A stretch of 53,181 nucleotides of DNA, from NCBI GenBank assembly GCA_021845665.1, contig JAJZVO010000028.1, forward strand, positions 1 through 53,181. Reading direction: 5' to 3'. Both the position numbers and the translations under genes were made by a program. This stretch comes from Bacteroidota bacterium (lineage in GTDB: Bacteria; Bacteroidota; Ignavibacteria; Kryptoniales; JAKASW01). Numbering within the stretch: the stretch's first letter is position 1; every line of letters starts with the position of its first letter. Positions 37,239 to 45,877 of the stretch are shown piece by piece. Below the pieces are notes generated by a model. The model worked only from the letters and a program-made list of their open reading frames with translations. It ran no database searches and was not told the origin of the DNA.

Positions 37239-37650
37239 TTGAAAAAAATTGGAATGGTGCTGCGGCTTCCTTTAGATGAAGCCGGGCTGGCAGAGAGTTT
37301 TCTGAAACACCACTCAAGAGGGAATGAGGCTGTCTTAAAATAGGCATCGATTTAAATCAAAGCCTATCAAAATACCAAATCTCGAGGGATTAGTGCTGTT
37401 CGCGGCCGCCGGATTCATCGGATGGCTGCCGTTGGGCCAACCTTCCAGTATAGGATGTATTTTATTTCTACATTATGCCCCGCATCGCACGGGGATTTGG
37501 GCGGAGTGACGTTGCCGCGGTCTTAACTCTGAAGTTAGGAGATGCGTCCAAGTCGCTCAAAAGTCGGTGCGTTACTTTCGGATAGGACCGCCCCGCTCTT
37601 GACTGAAATCGGCCCGCGAGTTATCTTTTGTCGCAATTGAGAGGAGTCTA
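37239..37650. other. wzc upstream region
   Basis: 412 bp containing an inverted repeat ATAGGC/GCCTAT (37340-37367) around an AT-rich palindrome, a CCCCG/CGGGG hairpin (37478-37494) and the promoter candidate at 37599-37629. The inverted repeat could be an operator. Confidence 0.5.
37599..37629 (+). promoter_or_regulatory. Candidate promoter of the Wzc-like gene
   Basis: TTG (37599-37601), 20-nt spacer, TATCTTTT (37622-37629, followed by G). The spacing equals that of the other promoter candidates in this window. The predicted leader before TTG 37651 is about 15 nt and contains GAGAGGAG. Confidence 0.42.
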
Positions 37651-40074
37651 TTGAGTTCCGATAACGGTAACAACGGTTTTGGTGGCACTGTTGGAGAGAA
37701 TGGCAACGGATCGCCGCAAACTGGCCCCATGTTTGACCTGGCGGCGGATGAGGAAGTCTCGCTCCAGGATATACTGGAAAGGATTTATCGCCGGAAGAAT
37801 GTTGTTATCCTGACATTCGCTATCGTTTTGCTCCTTACAATCCTATACACATTTCTAAAACGCCCGATCTACCAGGCTACTGCCCAGGTACTCATCCAGA
37901 GCAACAAGAATTCGACCGGATCACTCCTGGGGAGCATGAGCGACCTGCTGCAGCCATTCGAGTCCAACGAGAGGAGAATAACGGACGAGCTTGATATCCT
38001 GCAGACAAACCTCTTAAGAACGAGGGTCGCGCAGGATCTCATACAAAACCCGGTAATAATTGTAGACGGCAAAGCGGATTCGATGGAGATCATAACGGGT
38101 TCGCTGAAGGCCTTTCAAAAGGCCGAGGAGAAGAACGGCCCGAAGAACCAGCTGACCGTTCTTGATTTCGTGAAAGCCGGTCTCAAGGAGGACGCCGCGT
38201 TTTCCAACGACCGTAACTCGGACATTATCGACATTAAGGTCAAGAGTCACTCGCCGGAGGAGTCGTCACACATTGCAAACGTATACTCGCGACAATATTA
38301 CGATCTGAATCTTGCATCGAGCCGGGATATGGCTACGAACGTCAGGGAGTTTCTCGGAAAGCAGCTTGCGGATACGAGGACTCAATTAGATCAGGCCGAG
38401 ACGAAGCTCCAGAACTACATGCAATCCCAGAACATCGTCTCGTTGAATGATGAGGCCAAGAACCTGATAGATGTCATGAGCACGTTCCAGGCCCAGAGAG
38501 ACGATGTCGTAATTCAGAAGAAGGCCGAGGAGCAAGTCCTGGCCTCGTACCAGACCCAGCTTGCAAAGATAGAGCCGCTCATTTCGGCTAACGTTTCTGA
38601 GGCGGTGGACCCTTACATAACTCTCCTTCAGGAGCAGATAGCGAAACTGGAAGTGAACCGTGACGTGGCGATTGCCCAGAATCCCATCGTCGCGAACAGA
38701 CAAGTATACAACCAGATCATAGCGCAGGCGGATTCACAGATATCAGACTTGAGAAAGAAGCTGAAAGAGAAGACCGCACAGCTTCTCACTTCACAGATAA
38801 TGGCGACTGGCTCGCCCCAGTCGAATGCGACCGGTGGCGGCAATTACGATCCAACCGGGTACTATAAAGAGCTGAAAATAAAGGTGCTGGAGCAGGAGAT
38901 ATCGCTAGGTGCCACCGATGCCCAGGTGAAAGCGCTTGACGCCGTAGTGAATCAGTACCAGACGCAATTTGCGAGAATACCGAGACAGTATATCGAGCTG
39001 GCCAAACTGGACAGGACGGAAAAGAGCCGGGAGAAGCTCTTCCTCCTGGTACAGGACAGTTACCAACAGGCGCAGATTGCCGAGCAGTCCCAGTTCGGTT
39101 ATGTACAGATAGTCGACCCTGCAGTGCCGGCACTCAAACCGGTAAGTCCAAAGGTGCCGCTCAATCTGACAATCGGAGTCCTCGTTGGCCTGGCACTTGG
39201 GGTTGGGTTGATTTTTGTATTGGATTACATGGACAGGAGCATCAAATCGCCCGAGGACCTCGAGAAGAAGGGATTGAACGTTCTCGCGTCTATCCCGGTG
39301 ATTGGTGGAGCGAATGTGAAGGAAAAGGAAAGGGTCGGGGAAGAGCGCGTCGTGAGGGACGGCATTTCGGTACCGATCCGGCTGATCACTTATCATAAGC
39401 CTACGGATCCGATAGCGGAGGCCTACAGATCGCTCAGGACTGCCATCCAGTACTCGAGGATCGACAAACCTATCAAGTCGCTCCTGGTCGTGAGTGCGCT
39501 CCCGAAGGAAGGGAAGTCGACCACGACTGCCAATGTCGCGGTCACGTTCGCGAAGGCGGGATTGAAGACGCTGCTTGTCGATGCCGACCTGAGAAGGCCG
39601 ACGCAGCACAAGCTGTTCAATTATGACCGGAAGCCGGGACTGATGGATTATCTCAAAGGCGAGATAGATTTGAACACTGCCGTCCGCAAGACGTTTGTGG
39701 AAAACCTATTTCTTCTCCCCACTGGTTCGCTCCCTCCCAATCCTGCAGAAGTGCTCGGATCCGATTCGATGAAGAATGCGATCGATCTCTTCAAGTCGAC
39801 TTTCGACTTCGTGATTTTCGATTCACCCCCTGTCGTAGCGGTCACAGACGGCGTGATACTTTCCAGGTTCACGGACGGAGTGCTTTTCGTTACCCTGGCA
39901 AACAAGACCGAAGCGGACGTTCTCGAAAAGGCTTACGCGACGCTTAAACAGGTAAAAGCGGGAATAATCGGAGTGGTCCTGAACGAATTCGATGTGAGTA
40001 AAGCTTACGGTGCATATTACAGGTATTACAGATACTATCACTACTACGGGCACAAAGAGGAGACTGGAGCCTGA
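37651..40074 (+). CDS. Wzc-like chain-length regulator and tyrosine kinase
   Basis: The 807-residue inner-membrane protein has a Wzz domain with helix 1 (about 50-68) and helix 2 (about 507-527), a long coiled-coil periplasmic part with a GNVR block, and a cytoplasmic BY-kinase. The kinase shows Walker A LPKEGKST (about 614-622), Walker A' LLVDADLRRP and Walker B FVIFDSPP. The tail ends in a tyrosine cluster of nine Tyr (KAYGAYYRYYRYYHYYGH), the autophosphorylation site. It controls polysaccharide chain length and export. Start TTG 37651 with GAGAGGAG upstream. No polysaccharide gene downstream is intact. Confidence 0.93.
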   Translation: MSSDNGNNGFGGTVGENGNGSPQTGPMFDLAADEEVSLQDILERIYRRKNVVILTFAIVLLLTILYTFLKRPIYQATAQVLIQSNKNSTGSLLGSMSDLLQPFESNERRITDELDILQTNLLRTRVAQDLIQNPVIIVDGKADSMEIITGSLKAFQKAEEKNGPKNQLTVLDFVKAGLKEDAAFSNDRNSDIIDIKVKSHSPEESSHIANVYSRQYYDLNLASSRDMATNVREFLGKQLADTRTQLDQAETKLQNYMQSQNIVSLNDEAKNLIDVMSTFQAQRDDVVIQKKAEEQVLASYQTQLAKIEPLISANVSEAVDPYITLLQEQIAKLEVNRDVAIAQNPIVANRQVYNQIIAQADSQISDLRKKLKEKTAQLLTSQIMATGSPQSNATGGGNYDPTGYYKELKIKVLEQEISLGATDAQVKALDAVVNQYQTQFARIPRQYIELAKLDRTEKSREKLFLLVQDSYQQAQIAEQSQFGYVQIVDPAVPALKPVSPKVPLNLTIGVLVGLALGVGLIFVLDYMDRSIKSPEDLEKKGLNVLASIPVIGGANVKEKERVGEERVVRDGISVPIRLITYHKPTDPIAEAYRSLRTAIQYSRIDKPIKSLLVVSALPKEGKSTTTANVAVTFAKAGLKTLLVDADLRRPTQHKLFNYDRKPGLMDYLKGEIDLNTAVRKTFVENLFLLPTGSLPPNPAEVLGSDSMKNAIDLFKSTFDFVIFDSPPVVAVTDGVILSRFTDGVLFVTLANKTEADVLEKAYATLKQVKAGIIGVVLNEFDVSKAYGAYYRYYRYYHYYGHKEETGA

Positions 40075-41349
40075 CTGTTTTCGCTTCACATTGTTGTTGT
40101 GCCGTGAGTGTCCTCTTTCCATAAGATTACAGGAAAGAGAATCAAACGGGGGACTGGCGAATTGACCTGCTCCCGGATTTGAAATTTTTCTTGACTTTGT
40201 CGGTTCAGGCGGCGAGTCTCAGCTTAAGCGAGTAAGGAAGGCGGGTAATTCAGGACTGTTGATTTACCAGGCGCCCATTCCTGCAGAGTCGGTGTTACCC
40301 AGGATGAAGTTTCGAAGCTGGTATAGTTCTCCTCCAGAGCGATGGAGAGTTGCATCGAAGCCGCCTGTATGAGCTCGGCCAGGAAGTCAGATGGGATCGA
40401 CAAACGGTTAAGCGTGAGAGTATCCCTCCCTGTCCGGATCCGAATGCGATTCGGGCCAGGGAGAGTGACGTTGAAGTGTTGGTAATTACTAAGCCCGGGA
40501 AGTCAGAGACATGGAACATGTCCCGTTGCGAGAACTCTCTGCGCGAGGCGTGGGTGCGTGTGACCTGGATGGCGTAGCTGTGAGTAGGTGAGTTTTCAGC
40601 GAGTAGATTTAGTTGCGAGGACAAGAGAGTACTGACGGCCCGTCCCCTGGCTGCATTTGATTGGCCGCCTCGAACGATTTACGAAGGCAGATGTCAATGA
40701 TGAAGCAATCTGCGATGCAGAGAAGGTTGAGATGGGAGTGAGATGGCAAAGCTACGCCAGGTCAAAAGTGGCCGATGGATGGCGGACTCTGGAGTTGGGC
40801 GTTCGACGTTGAAAAAAGAGCGCTGAGAGCTTGTTTCTCGCCGCTTTTCTCTTGCTTGAGAGTTTTTGAAATACTATTTTTGAAACACAAAATGATCGAG
40901 GCTCTTCCGGTGTTGCATGCCATTGGAGGGCGGGTTGCTGGTCGATAGGGAAAACATATAGTGCATTGCTTGCAGGTAATTCCTCCGACGCGATGTTTGA
41001 AGCACGAAGCTGAGTAGTCTCGGCTTTCCAGGTCAAGATGCGCGAGGTAATTGCCAAGGGAAACGTGCCGTTGTGTCTCGCGCATGCCCTGTGCGTTGCC
41101 GTGGGCAATCATGCGGAATGGCACTCACTACATACTCTTTACTTTTCGCGCCTGTGACTTACATGGCGAAGCTGTGTAAAGAAGAAGTGACAGACTCACA
41201 AGGTGACATGGTGAAGGGGAGAAGGCGGGAATCGGAAGAGGAGAAGTTGGGAAGTTCAGAAGGTATGTGTGTGGTCCTGAGTTCTGTGTTCGTGGTTCTG
41301 AGTTCTGGGTTTGGAGTTCTGGGAAGCCTGGTGTAGAGGGAGGGCGGGT
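40075..41349. other. Long non-coding stretch after wzc
   Basis: 1275 bp without a recognisable gene. Open frames exist on both strands (up to ~120 codons) but read as low-information sequence. The stretch includes one copy of the ~120-bp element (40845-40961) and several GTGAC-ATGGC words related to the 21-bp arrays (about 40558 and 41152-41212). It starts where the next polysaccharide gene would be expected. Confidence 0.6.
40845..40961. repeat. Dispersed ~120-bp element, copy 1
   Basis: This is similar to 51025-51146. The 85-bp core (40877-40961 versus 51062-51146) shares GTTGCATGCC, GCGGGTTGCTGGT and GATAGGGA blocks in the same order and at the same spacing. The two copies bracket the TA mosaic region. 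No protein is evident. Confidence 0.7.
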
Positions 41350-41718
41350 ATGAAGATTACTAAGTTTGAAGACATCGAATCGTGGAAAGAGGCGAGGACT
41401 TTGACGAGCAGCATATATAACTTGACCCGGCGGGCGGGGTTCTCCAAAGATTACGGCCTCAAGGACCAAATACAGCGCGCCTGCGTATCGATTATGGCCA
41501 ACATAGCTGAAGGATTTGATGCAGGATCGAACAAGGGCTTTGTGAACTTCTTGAATTTCGCCTATAGGTCGGCAAGCGAAGTCCAATCACTTTTGTATGT
41601 TGGATTAGATCAGAGCTATCTGGAAGCGGCTGATTTCAAGACGAACTATGATGAAGCCGCAACTGTAAAGAAGCTGATCGGTGGTTTGATCAAATATCTC
41701 AAAACTTCCAGTCACTAA
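41350..41718 (+). CDS. Four-helix bundle protein (23S rRNA IVP family)
   Basis: The 122-residue product is a typical member of the S23/IVP four-helix family: KITKFEDIESWKEARTLT, IQRACVSIMANIAEGF, and FLNFAYRSASEVQSLL. These proteins are widespread accessory genes of unknown function, named from ORFs inside 23S rRNA introns; here no rRNA is near. The start is ATG 41350 with GAGGGAGGG upstream rather than the ATG at 41311. A GAAC array follows immediately. Confidence 0.9.
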   Translation: MKITKFEDIESWKEARTLTSSIYNLTRRAGFSKDYGLKDQIQRACVSIMANIAEGFDAGSNKGFVNFLNFAYRSASEVQSLLYVGLDQSYLEAADFKTNYDEAATVKKLIGGLIKYLKTSSH

Positions 41719-41719
41719 G

Positions 41720-41790
41720 CAGCAAACCCCGAACCAAGAACCAAGAACTCCGAACTAAGAACTCTGAACCCTGAACTAAGAACCGGAGAA
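41720..41790. repeat. GAAC-type degenerate array 1
   Basis: Units of 7-11 bp built on GAACC/GAACT with A-rich joints. GAACTAAGAAC occurs at 41752-41762 and 41773-41783. The minus strand is an open frame of FVVRGS-like repeats that I regard as non-coding. The array separates the four-helix gene from mntA. Confidence 0.75.
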
Positions 41791-41911
41791 AGGGAGACTG
41801 TGGGACTTGGAGACTGGGAGAAGCGGGGATAAAGGAATTGGAAGGAAATTTCAAATTCTCAATTTTGAATTTTGCAATGAAGTTCCGACCTTCGGGCCTG
41901 TAAGTTGAGTT

Positions 41912-42340
41912 ATGAAATCAGATACCTTCGTAGACAGGGATGATATTATAGCGGCAGTTGTCCGCGTACTCGAGGCCGAGCATTCGGTCGCCGCGGCGTA
42001 TCTGTTCGGCTCTTATGGGACTGGCCGGTTCAACTCAGAAAGCGATATAGATATAGGCATACTTCTCGGCCAGCATCCTCACTCTGATATGCCGGATTTC
42101 CTGTTTGATTTGAGATACAGGCTTGAAGAGGCGGCGAAGCGAGAGGTGGATCTCGTTTGTCTCGGTTCGGTTTCTCCGATTCTTGGGATGCAAGTACTCA
42201 GGCACGGAAGGAAAATACAGGAGAAGGACCGCCGTGTCGCGGAGGAATTCTTCGTCCGCACGGTCGAGAGTTATGCCGACCTCAAGCTGGTGCGGCGGGA
42301 GATCGAGGCGCGCGTGCTCGATGGTAGCATATATGGCTGA
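41912..42340 (+). CDS. mntA: MntA-type nucleotidyltransferase antitoxin
   Basis: The 142-residue protein has the minimal nucleotidyltransferase pattern G33-S34-x10-D45-x-D47 with the third acid D80. It belongs to the MntA antitoxins, which adenylylate and silence the partner HepT. hepT overlaps its 3' end by 8 bp, the standard arrangement. It is apparently intact. Confidence 0.88.
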   Translation: MKSDTFVDRDDIIAAVVRVLEAEHSVAAAYLFGSYGTGRFNSESDIDIGILLGQHPHSDMPDFLFDLRYRLEEAAKREVDLVCLGSVSPILGMQVLRHGRKIQEKDRRVAEEFFVRTVESYADLKLVRREIEARVLDGSIYG

Positions 42341-42755
42341 CAGCGACGTGATCCTGGCAAAGATCGGGATTATCAAACGTTGTCTGGTCAGGATAAAGGA
42401 GACGACCGGTCTCCTTCCGGAAAACCTGGAGGACATTACCAAGCAGGATGTATTCGTTCTCAACTTACAGCGTTCGGTACAGGCAGCGATAGATTTGGCT
42501 GCACATGTCGTAGCTTCCGAAGGCTACGGAATTCCTCAGGACTTGAAGGATAACTTCAGCCTGCTTAGCAATGCAGGTGTGCTGTCGCAGGATCTTTCCA
42601 CCAGAATGCAAAAGATGGTTGGGTTCAGGAACGTGGCGGTCCATGAGTATCAAAGCCTGAACCAGGATATATTGAAGAACATACTTACAACTCGTCTGGG
42701 CGATCTGGAGGAGTTCTATTCCGAGGTAATCAGGCATTTCAACATTGCGCGGTAG
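42333..42755 (+). CDS. hepT: HepT-type HEPN toxin (DUF86)
   Basis: This 140-residue helical HEPN protein has the RNase motif R99-x4-H104-x-Y106 (RNVAVHEY). Y106 is the residue that MntA modifies in studied systems. The start is ATG 42333 overlapping mntA (ATGGCTGA); ATG 42321 is an alternative. With mntA it forms a complete toxin-antitoxin module. Confidence 0.88.
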   Translation: MADSDVILAKIGIIKRCLVRIKETTGLLPENLEDITKQDVFVLNLQRSVQAAIDLAAHVVASEGYGIPQDLKDNFSLLSNAGVLSQDLSTRMQKMVGFRNVAVHEYQSLNQDILKNILTTRLGDLEEFYSEVIRHFNIAR

Positions 42756-42867
42756 CAGCGTGCTCACTCTCGAACCCCGAACAGCAAATCGTTGCGCTGT
42801 GAACACGGTACCTCGGACCATGGCTGTCGCGCATTGCGGGGTGAACGCAAATCGTGAGATCGCGGCA

Positions 42868-43035
42868 GTGACTCAACGCCAGGCGGGAGTCATTCAAAGT
42901 CTGATGGACGCCGCGCATTCCCTGCTGGCCATTGAGCAAAGCCTGGCGGACGAAGCGCGGAGCCTGACGGAAGTCCTGCAAACCCTTGCGGGGATCACGC
43001 AAAGCCCGGCGAGTGTGACAGACTGGCGAATTGCA
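42868..43035. repeat. 21-bp tandem array, eight units
   Basis: Eight consecutive 21-bp units (unit starts at 42868, 42889, 42910 and so on) share CAAAGCCTGGCGGA-like cores. In one + frame this reads as perfect heptads (IEQSLAD, EARSLTE) and no stops occur, but the minus strand is also open, so I treat it as a DNA repeat. The unit resembles that of the array at 51387-51577. Confidence 0.7.
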
Positions 43036-43091
43036 TGACAAATTGACACACGGGAGTCGCATGTCGTGAGACGAAGTCGTGTTAGCAAAGG

Positions 43092-43343
43092 AAACTCTAA
43101 ATTCAAAATTTTTAATCTAAAGGCGTGGGTAACAGATTCCGGAAATCGGTAATCGAGCAGATAGACAAAATCAAGAAGAACCCAAAGTGGTATTTGACGG
43201 AAGAGACGAATGTTCACAAAGCCTATGTCCCGAAGTTTCCTTACAAGATACTTTTCACAATTGAAGATGAGCACAGTATTTTCGTTTGGGCAATTGCTCA
43301 TATTCACAGAAAACCCTCCTATTGGCAGTCCAGAGCGAGATAA
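43092..43343 (+). pseudogene. ParE/RelE-type toxin, 5' end missing
   Basis: The frame matches the last three quarters of ParE-family toxins: NRFRKSVIEQIDKIKKNP, KFPYKILFTIEDEHSIFVWA, ending HRKPSYWQSRAR. The first ~25 residues of the family are absent; homology starts around GVGNRF (43123), just after AT-rich low-complexity sequence and a stop. A GTG at 43125 could start a fragment. No antitoxin gene accompanies it. Probably inactive. Confidence 0.7.
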
Positions 43344-43376
43344 CCTATTTCCGGTATCCCGTTTTTTTCTTCGCAA

Positions 43377-43461
43377 CCCTGAACCCGGAACTAAGAACTC
43401 GCAAACATGAACCACGAACCTTGAACCTCTCACGCTTTGCACCATGCCCTCTGTCTCTGAC
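43377..43461. repeat. GAAC/CACGCTTTGC array 2
   Basis: GAACTAAGAAC at 43388-43398, then GAACCACGAACC units, then the word CCTTGAACCTCTCACGCTTT(GC) at 43419-43440 and a CATGC-CTCTGTC tail. The 22-bp word is identical at 44248-44269. Confidence 0.8.
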
Positions 43462-43504
43462 TTTAACCCAGGATCCGCGACATCTTATCGTCTACTGATG
43501 GATC

Positions 43505-43765
43505 ATGAATCGTAAGTTTCTCGAAGCTGTCTTGTCCGGGCTCTCGGACAAAAATATGAGGTTTGAGGACCTGAGGAGATTGCTTCGCGATCTCGGATTT
43601 CAAGAGAGAATCAAAGGGGATCACCACATTTTCCACAGGCAGGGGGTCATGGAGATAATAAACCTGCAGCCGCTTGGAGATGGCAAAGCGAAGCCGTATC
43701 AAGTGAAACAAGTGAGGAGTATATTCCTCAAGTACAAGCTTCACAAGGAGGAACCAGATGCATAA
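43505..43765 (+). CDS. hicA: HicA-type mRNA interferase toxin
   Basis: The 86-residue protein has the double-stranded-RNA-binding-like HicA fold; the catalytic histidine is H40 or H41 in KGDHHIF. The C-terminal block GKAKPYQVKQVRSIF is typical. It is followed with an 8-bp overlap by its antitoxin gene. Together they make an intact HicAB module. Confidence 0.87.
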   Translation: MNRKFLEAVLSGLSDKNMRFEDLRRLLRDLGFQERIKGDHHIFHRQGVMEIINLQPLGDGKAKPYQVKQVRSIFLKYKLHKEEPDA

Positions 43766-43967
43766 GTATGAGTTGCTAATTTACTGGAGCCAGGAAGACT
43801 CGGCGTTCGTTGTTGAGGTACCTGAACTTCCAGGGTGCATGTCAGATGGTGCTACCTATGCCGAAGCCGTGAAGAATGCGCAGGTGGCGATAAGCGAATG
43901 GATTGAGACCGCTAAGGATCTGGGAAGAGATATCCCGCAAGCTAAAGGAAAACTAGCATACGCGTAG
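43758..43967 (+). CDS. hicB: HicB-type antitoxin
   Basis: The 69-residue product is the partial RNase-H fold of HicB: YWSQEDSAFVVEVPELPGCM, SDGATYAEAVKNAQVAISEW. No DNA-binding domain is attached, as in many short HicB proteins. It overlaps hicA by 8 bp (ATGCATAA). Confidence 0.88.
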   Translation: MHKYELLIYWSQEDSAFVVEVPELPGCMSDGATYAEAVKNAQVAISEWIETAKDLGRDIPQAKGKLAYA

Positions 43968-44016
43968 GCATCGACTGGCCCTGAGCCATGGGCTACTCGC
44001 TATCAGCTATTTCAAC

Positions 44017-44050
44017 ATCGGACCAAGGACCACGAACCAAAAACCTATAT
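44017..44050. repeat. GGACC/GAACC array 3
   Basis: A short GGACCAAGGACCACGAACC stretch ends a few bases before the dprE2 remnant at 44057, so the broken end of that gene abuts the array. Confidence 0.6.
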
Positions 44051-44056
44051 TCGTTT

Positions 44057-44137
44057 TGTACGAAATGGTTCTGGAAGTGGATAATGCTTTTGATAATTCA
44101 CATGCCTGAGCGGATACTCCAGAAGATGAAATTGTGA
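44057..44137 (+). pseudogene. 3' end of a second dprE2-like gene
   Basis: In the frame ending at TGA 44135-44137 the sequence reads KWFWKWIMLLIIHMPERIL then QKMKL and stop. This matches the C-terminus of the intact enzyme at 33803 (GWFWKYIMLVIIHIPERVF then RKLKL), 16 of 24 residues identical. Everything upstream is missing and replaced by the array. It marks a former polysaccharide gene in this region. Confidence 0.75.
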
Positions 44138-44139
44138 TT

Positions 44140-44322
44140 AAACAGCCAGGGTCTCTGATCCTGGAATCCAGTAGCCTTTGCTCCCTGCACTATGCGCTTT
44201 ACTTGTTCACCACGAACCACGAACCAAGCACAACGAGGAACCACGAACCTTGAACCTCTCACGCTTTGCTCTATGCCCCATGCTCCACGCTCCATGCCGC
44301 ATGGGCCACGGACTACTTACAA
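44140..44322. repeat. GAAC/CACGCTTTGC/CATGCTCC array 4
   Basis: GAACCACGAACC units, the word CCTTGAACCTCTCACGCTTT(GC) at 44248-44269, then CATGCTCC-type units up to GCATGGGCC. The dehydrogenase fragment starts 21 nt later. Confidence 0.8.
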
Positions 44323-44342
44323 CTAACTGACTGCTCAAACCC

Positions 44343-45014
44343 ATGGATCTGAAAAACAAAATACTTTCCAGGGAAGCTAAAATCGGCGTTATAGGCCTGG
44401 GATACGTAGGCCTTCCGCTTATCATTGAATTTGTAAAGGCGGGATTTGAGGTTACCGGATTCGATGTGGATAAGTCAAAAGTGGACTTTCTCAGAGCCGG
44501 CAAGAGTTACATAAAACAAATAAGCGAAGACTCTATAAAAGAGATTCTCCCGAAGTTCGATCCGGCTACTGAGTTCTCGAAGCTCGCGGACATGGACGCG
44601 ATAGTGATATGCGTTCCCACTCCGCTGAACAAGAACCGCGAACCTGATATGAGCTATGTCTTTGGTACGACCCGTACTATCGCGAAGTATCTGAGGAAAG
44701 GACAGCTCATTTCGCTCGAGTCGACAACTTATCCAGGGACGACCGACGAAGATGTCCGTGCCATACTCGAAGAAGGCGGGCTCAAAGCGGGTACGGATTT
44801 CTACCTGGCGTTTTCTCCTGAGAGGGAAGACCCGAACAACAATGACTTCAGGACCAGAACGATCCCGAAAGTGGTCGGCGGATTTAATCCGGCCTCGCTC
44901 GAAGTCGCTAAAGCTCTCTACGACCAGATCGTTCAGAGGACCGACCAGGAGTTAATAATGCTGAATGAGAACCTTAATCTGTTGCAGACGCTGCTTGTTT
45001 CGGACGTGGATTAA
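44343..45014 (+). pseudogene. Nucleotide-sugar dehydrogenase, 3' half missing
   Basis: Residues 1-200 match UDP-N-acetylglucosamine/mannosamine 6-dehydrogenases of the WbpA group: GVIGLGYVGLPLIIEFVKAG, CVPTPLNKNREPDMSYV, SLESTTYPGTT, FSPEREDPNN. The match stops at YDQIVQRT; the next 23 residues are foreign and end at TAA 45014. The catalytic cysteine and UDP-binding half (about 220 residues) are gone, so it cannot be active. It supports the view that a polysaccharide operon once continued here. Confidence 0.85.
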
Positions 45015-45020
45015 CCCGGC

Positions 45021-45281
45021 ATGTTTGAAACGAAGATTCGGTTTCATCCTCACGCCTCGGAGAGAATGCTGGAACGGGGAGTTAGTAGAGAGGAGGTAGG
45101 TATGACTATTGAGCGAGGGGAACAATTCTCGGCCAAGTACGGCAGGACAGGTTTCCGCAGGAACTTCTCTTGCGATGGTACATGGCGCGGGAAGCGTTAC
45201 GGTGTTAAACAGATTGAGATCTATGCGGAAAAAGAGGATTCGGAATGGCTTGTTGTCACGGTGATTTCACGATATTTTTAG
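45021..45281 (+). CDS. DUF4258 protein, putative toxin
   Basis: The 86-residue protein begins KIRFHPHASERMLERGVSRE, the DUF4258 signature, and ends WLVVTVISRYF. DUF4258 proteins are small RelE-like folds often next to DUF2283. The next gene is DUF2283 after about 25 nt. A toxin-antitoxin role is inferred from size and pairing, not shown. Confidence 0.8.
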   Translation: MFETKIRFHPHASERMLERGVSREEVGMTIERGEQFSAKYGRTGFRRNFSCDGTWRGKRYGVKQIEIYAEKEDSEWLVVTVISRYF

Positions 45282-45306
45282 GATGGAACAAGGAAGGAGA
45301 ATAGCA

Positions 45307-45549
45307 ATGGAAATAAGTTATGACCCACGGCATAATGTCGGATACATAGCCTTCCAACAGAAGAGAGTTGAAGTAGAGACGCTTCGTATTAGTGACGAAC
45401 TGAATATTGACGTAACTCCTGATGGGACAATCTTTGGGATTGAGCTTCTCAACGCAAACGAGCAGTTGCGTGGTGGGAACCTGGAAAAGCTGTTGGTTGT
45501 AGTTAATGAAGCCACGGGGAAGCGCTTGGAATTGCCGCTTGGCGATTGA
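45307..45549 (+). CDS. DUF2283 protein, putative antitoxin
   Basis: The 80-residue product starts MEISYDPRHNVGYIAF and contains ISDELNIDVTPDGTIFGIEL, the DUF2283 pattern. The start is ATG 45307 behind AAGGAG; the ATG at 45283 adds eight residues. It is paired with the DUF4258 gene upstream. A second pair in the same order is at 48742-49232. Confidence 0.8.
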   Translation: MEISYDPRHNVGYIAFQQKRVEVETLRISDELNIDVTPDGTIFGIELLNANEQLRGGNLEKLLVVVNEATGKRLELPLGD

Positions 45550-45877
45550 GGGTGTCGTCGTCCTGGAAACAATCGAAAGAATTTGAATCCTGAACCCCGA
45601 ACCCGGAACTAAGAACCTTTCACTGCTTATCACTATCACCTATGAGCCCAATTGCAATCAGTTGATTCAACTACGGACCGAGGATCGGAGAAGGGGAGAC
45701 TTTGAGACAGGGAGAGGTCACGGGCATAAAAATTTTGAATGTTCTCCAGGAACTCGTGCGGGATACTCATTCGCGCCTGTCGCCCTCGCACTCTGGAACG
45801 AAACCTTTCAACTCCGAATCCGGAGGAATTGACTACGAATCGAGGACAGCGGACCTAGAACCACGGACCGATAAGAC
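45550..45877. repeat. Array region 5
   Basis: 328 bp made largely of array units: GAACCCCGAACCCGG and GAACTAAGAAC (45606-45616), an ACCTTTCACTGC relative of the shared word, then GGACCGAGGATCGGAG (about 45670) and GACTACGAATCGAGGAC up to 45872. No gene is visible. Confidence 0.7.

Noticed and set aside
42745-43038. 97-codon heptad protein over the 21-bp array
   Set aside because: Both strands are open because the period is 21 bp; there is no good start site, and the related array at 51387 breaks frame.
44098-44503. Minus-strand frames reading MGHGAWSMGH or FVVRGS-like repeats
   Set aside because: They are translations of the low-complexity arrays and change frame from array to array.
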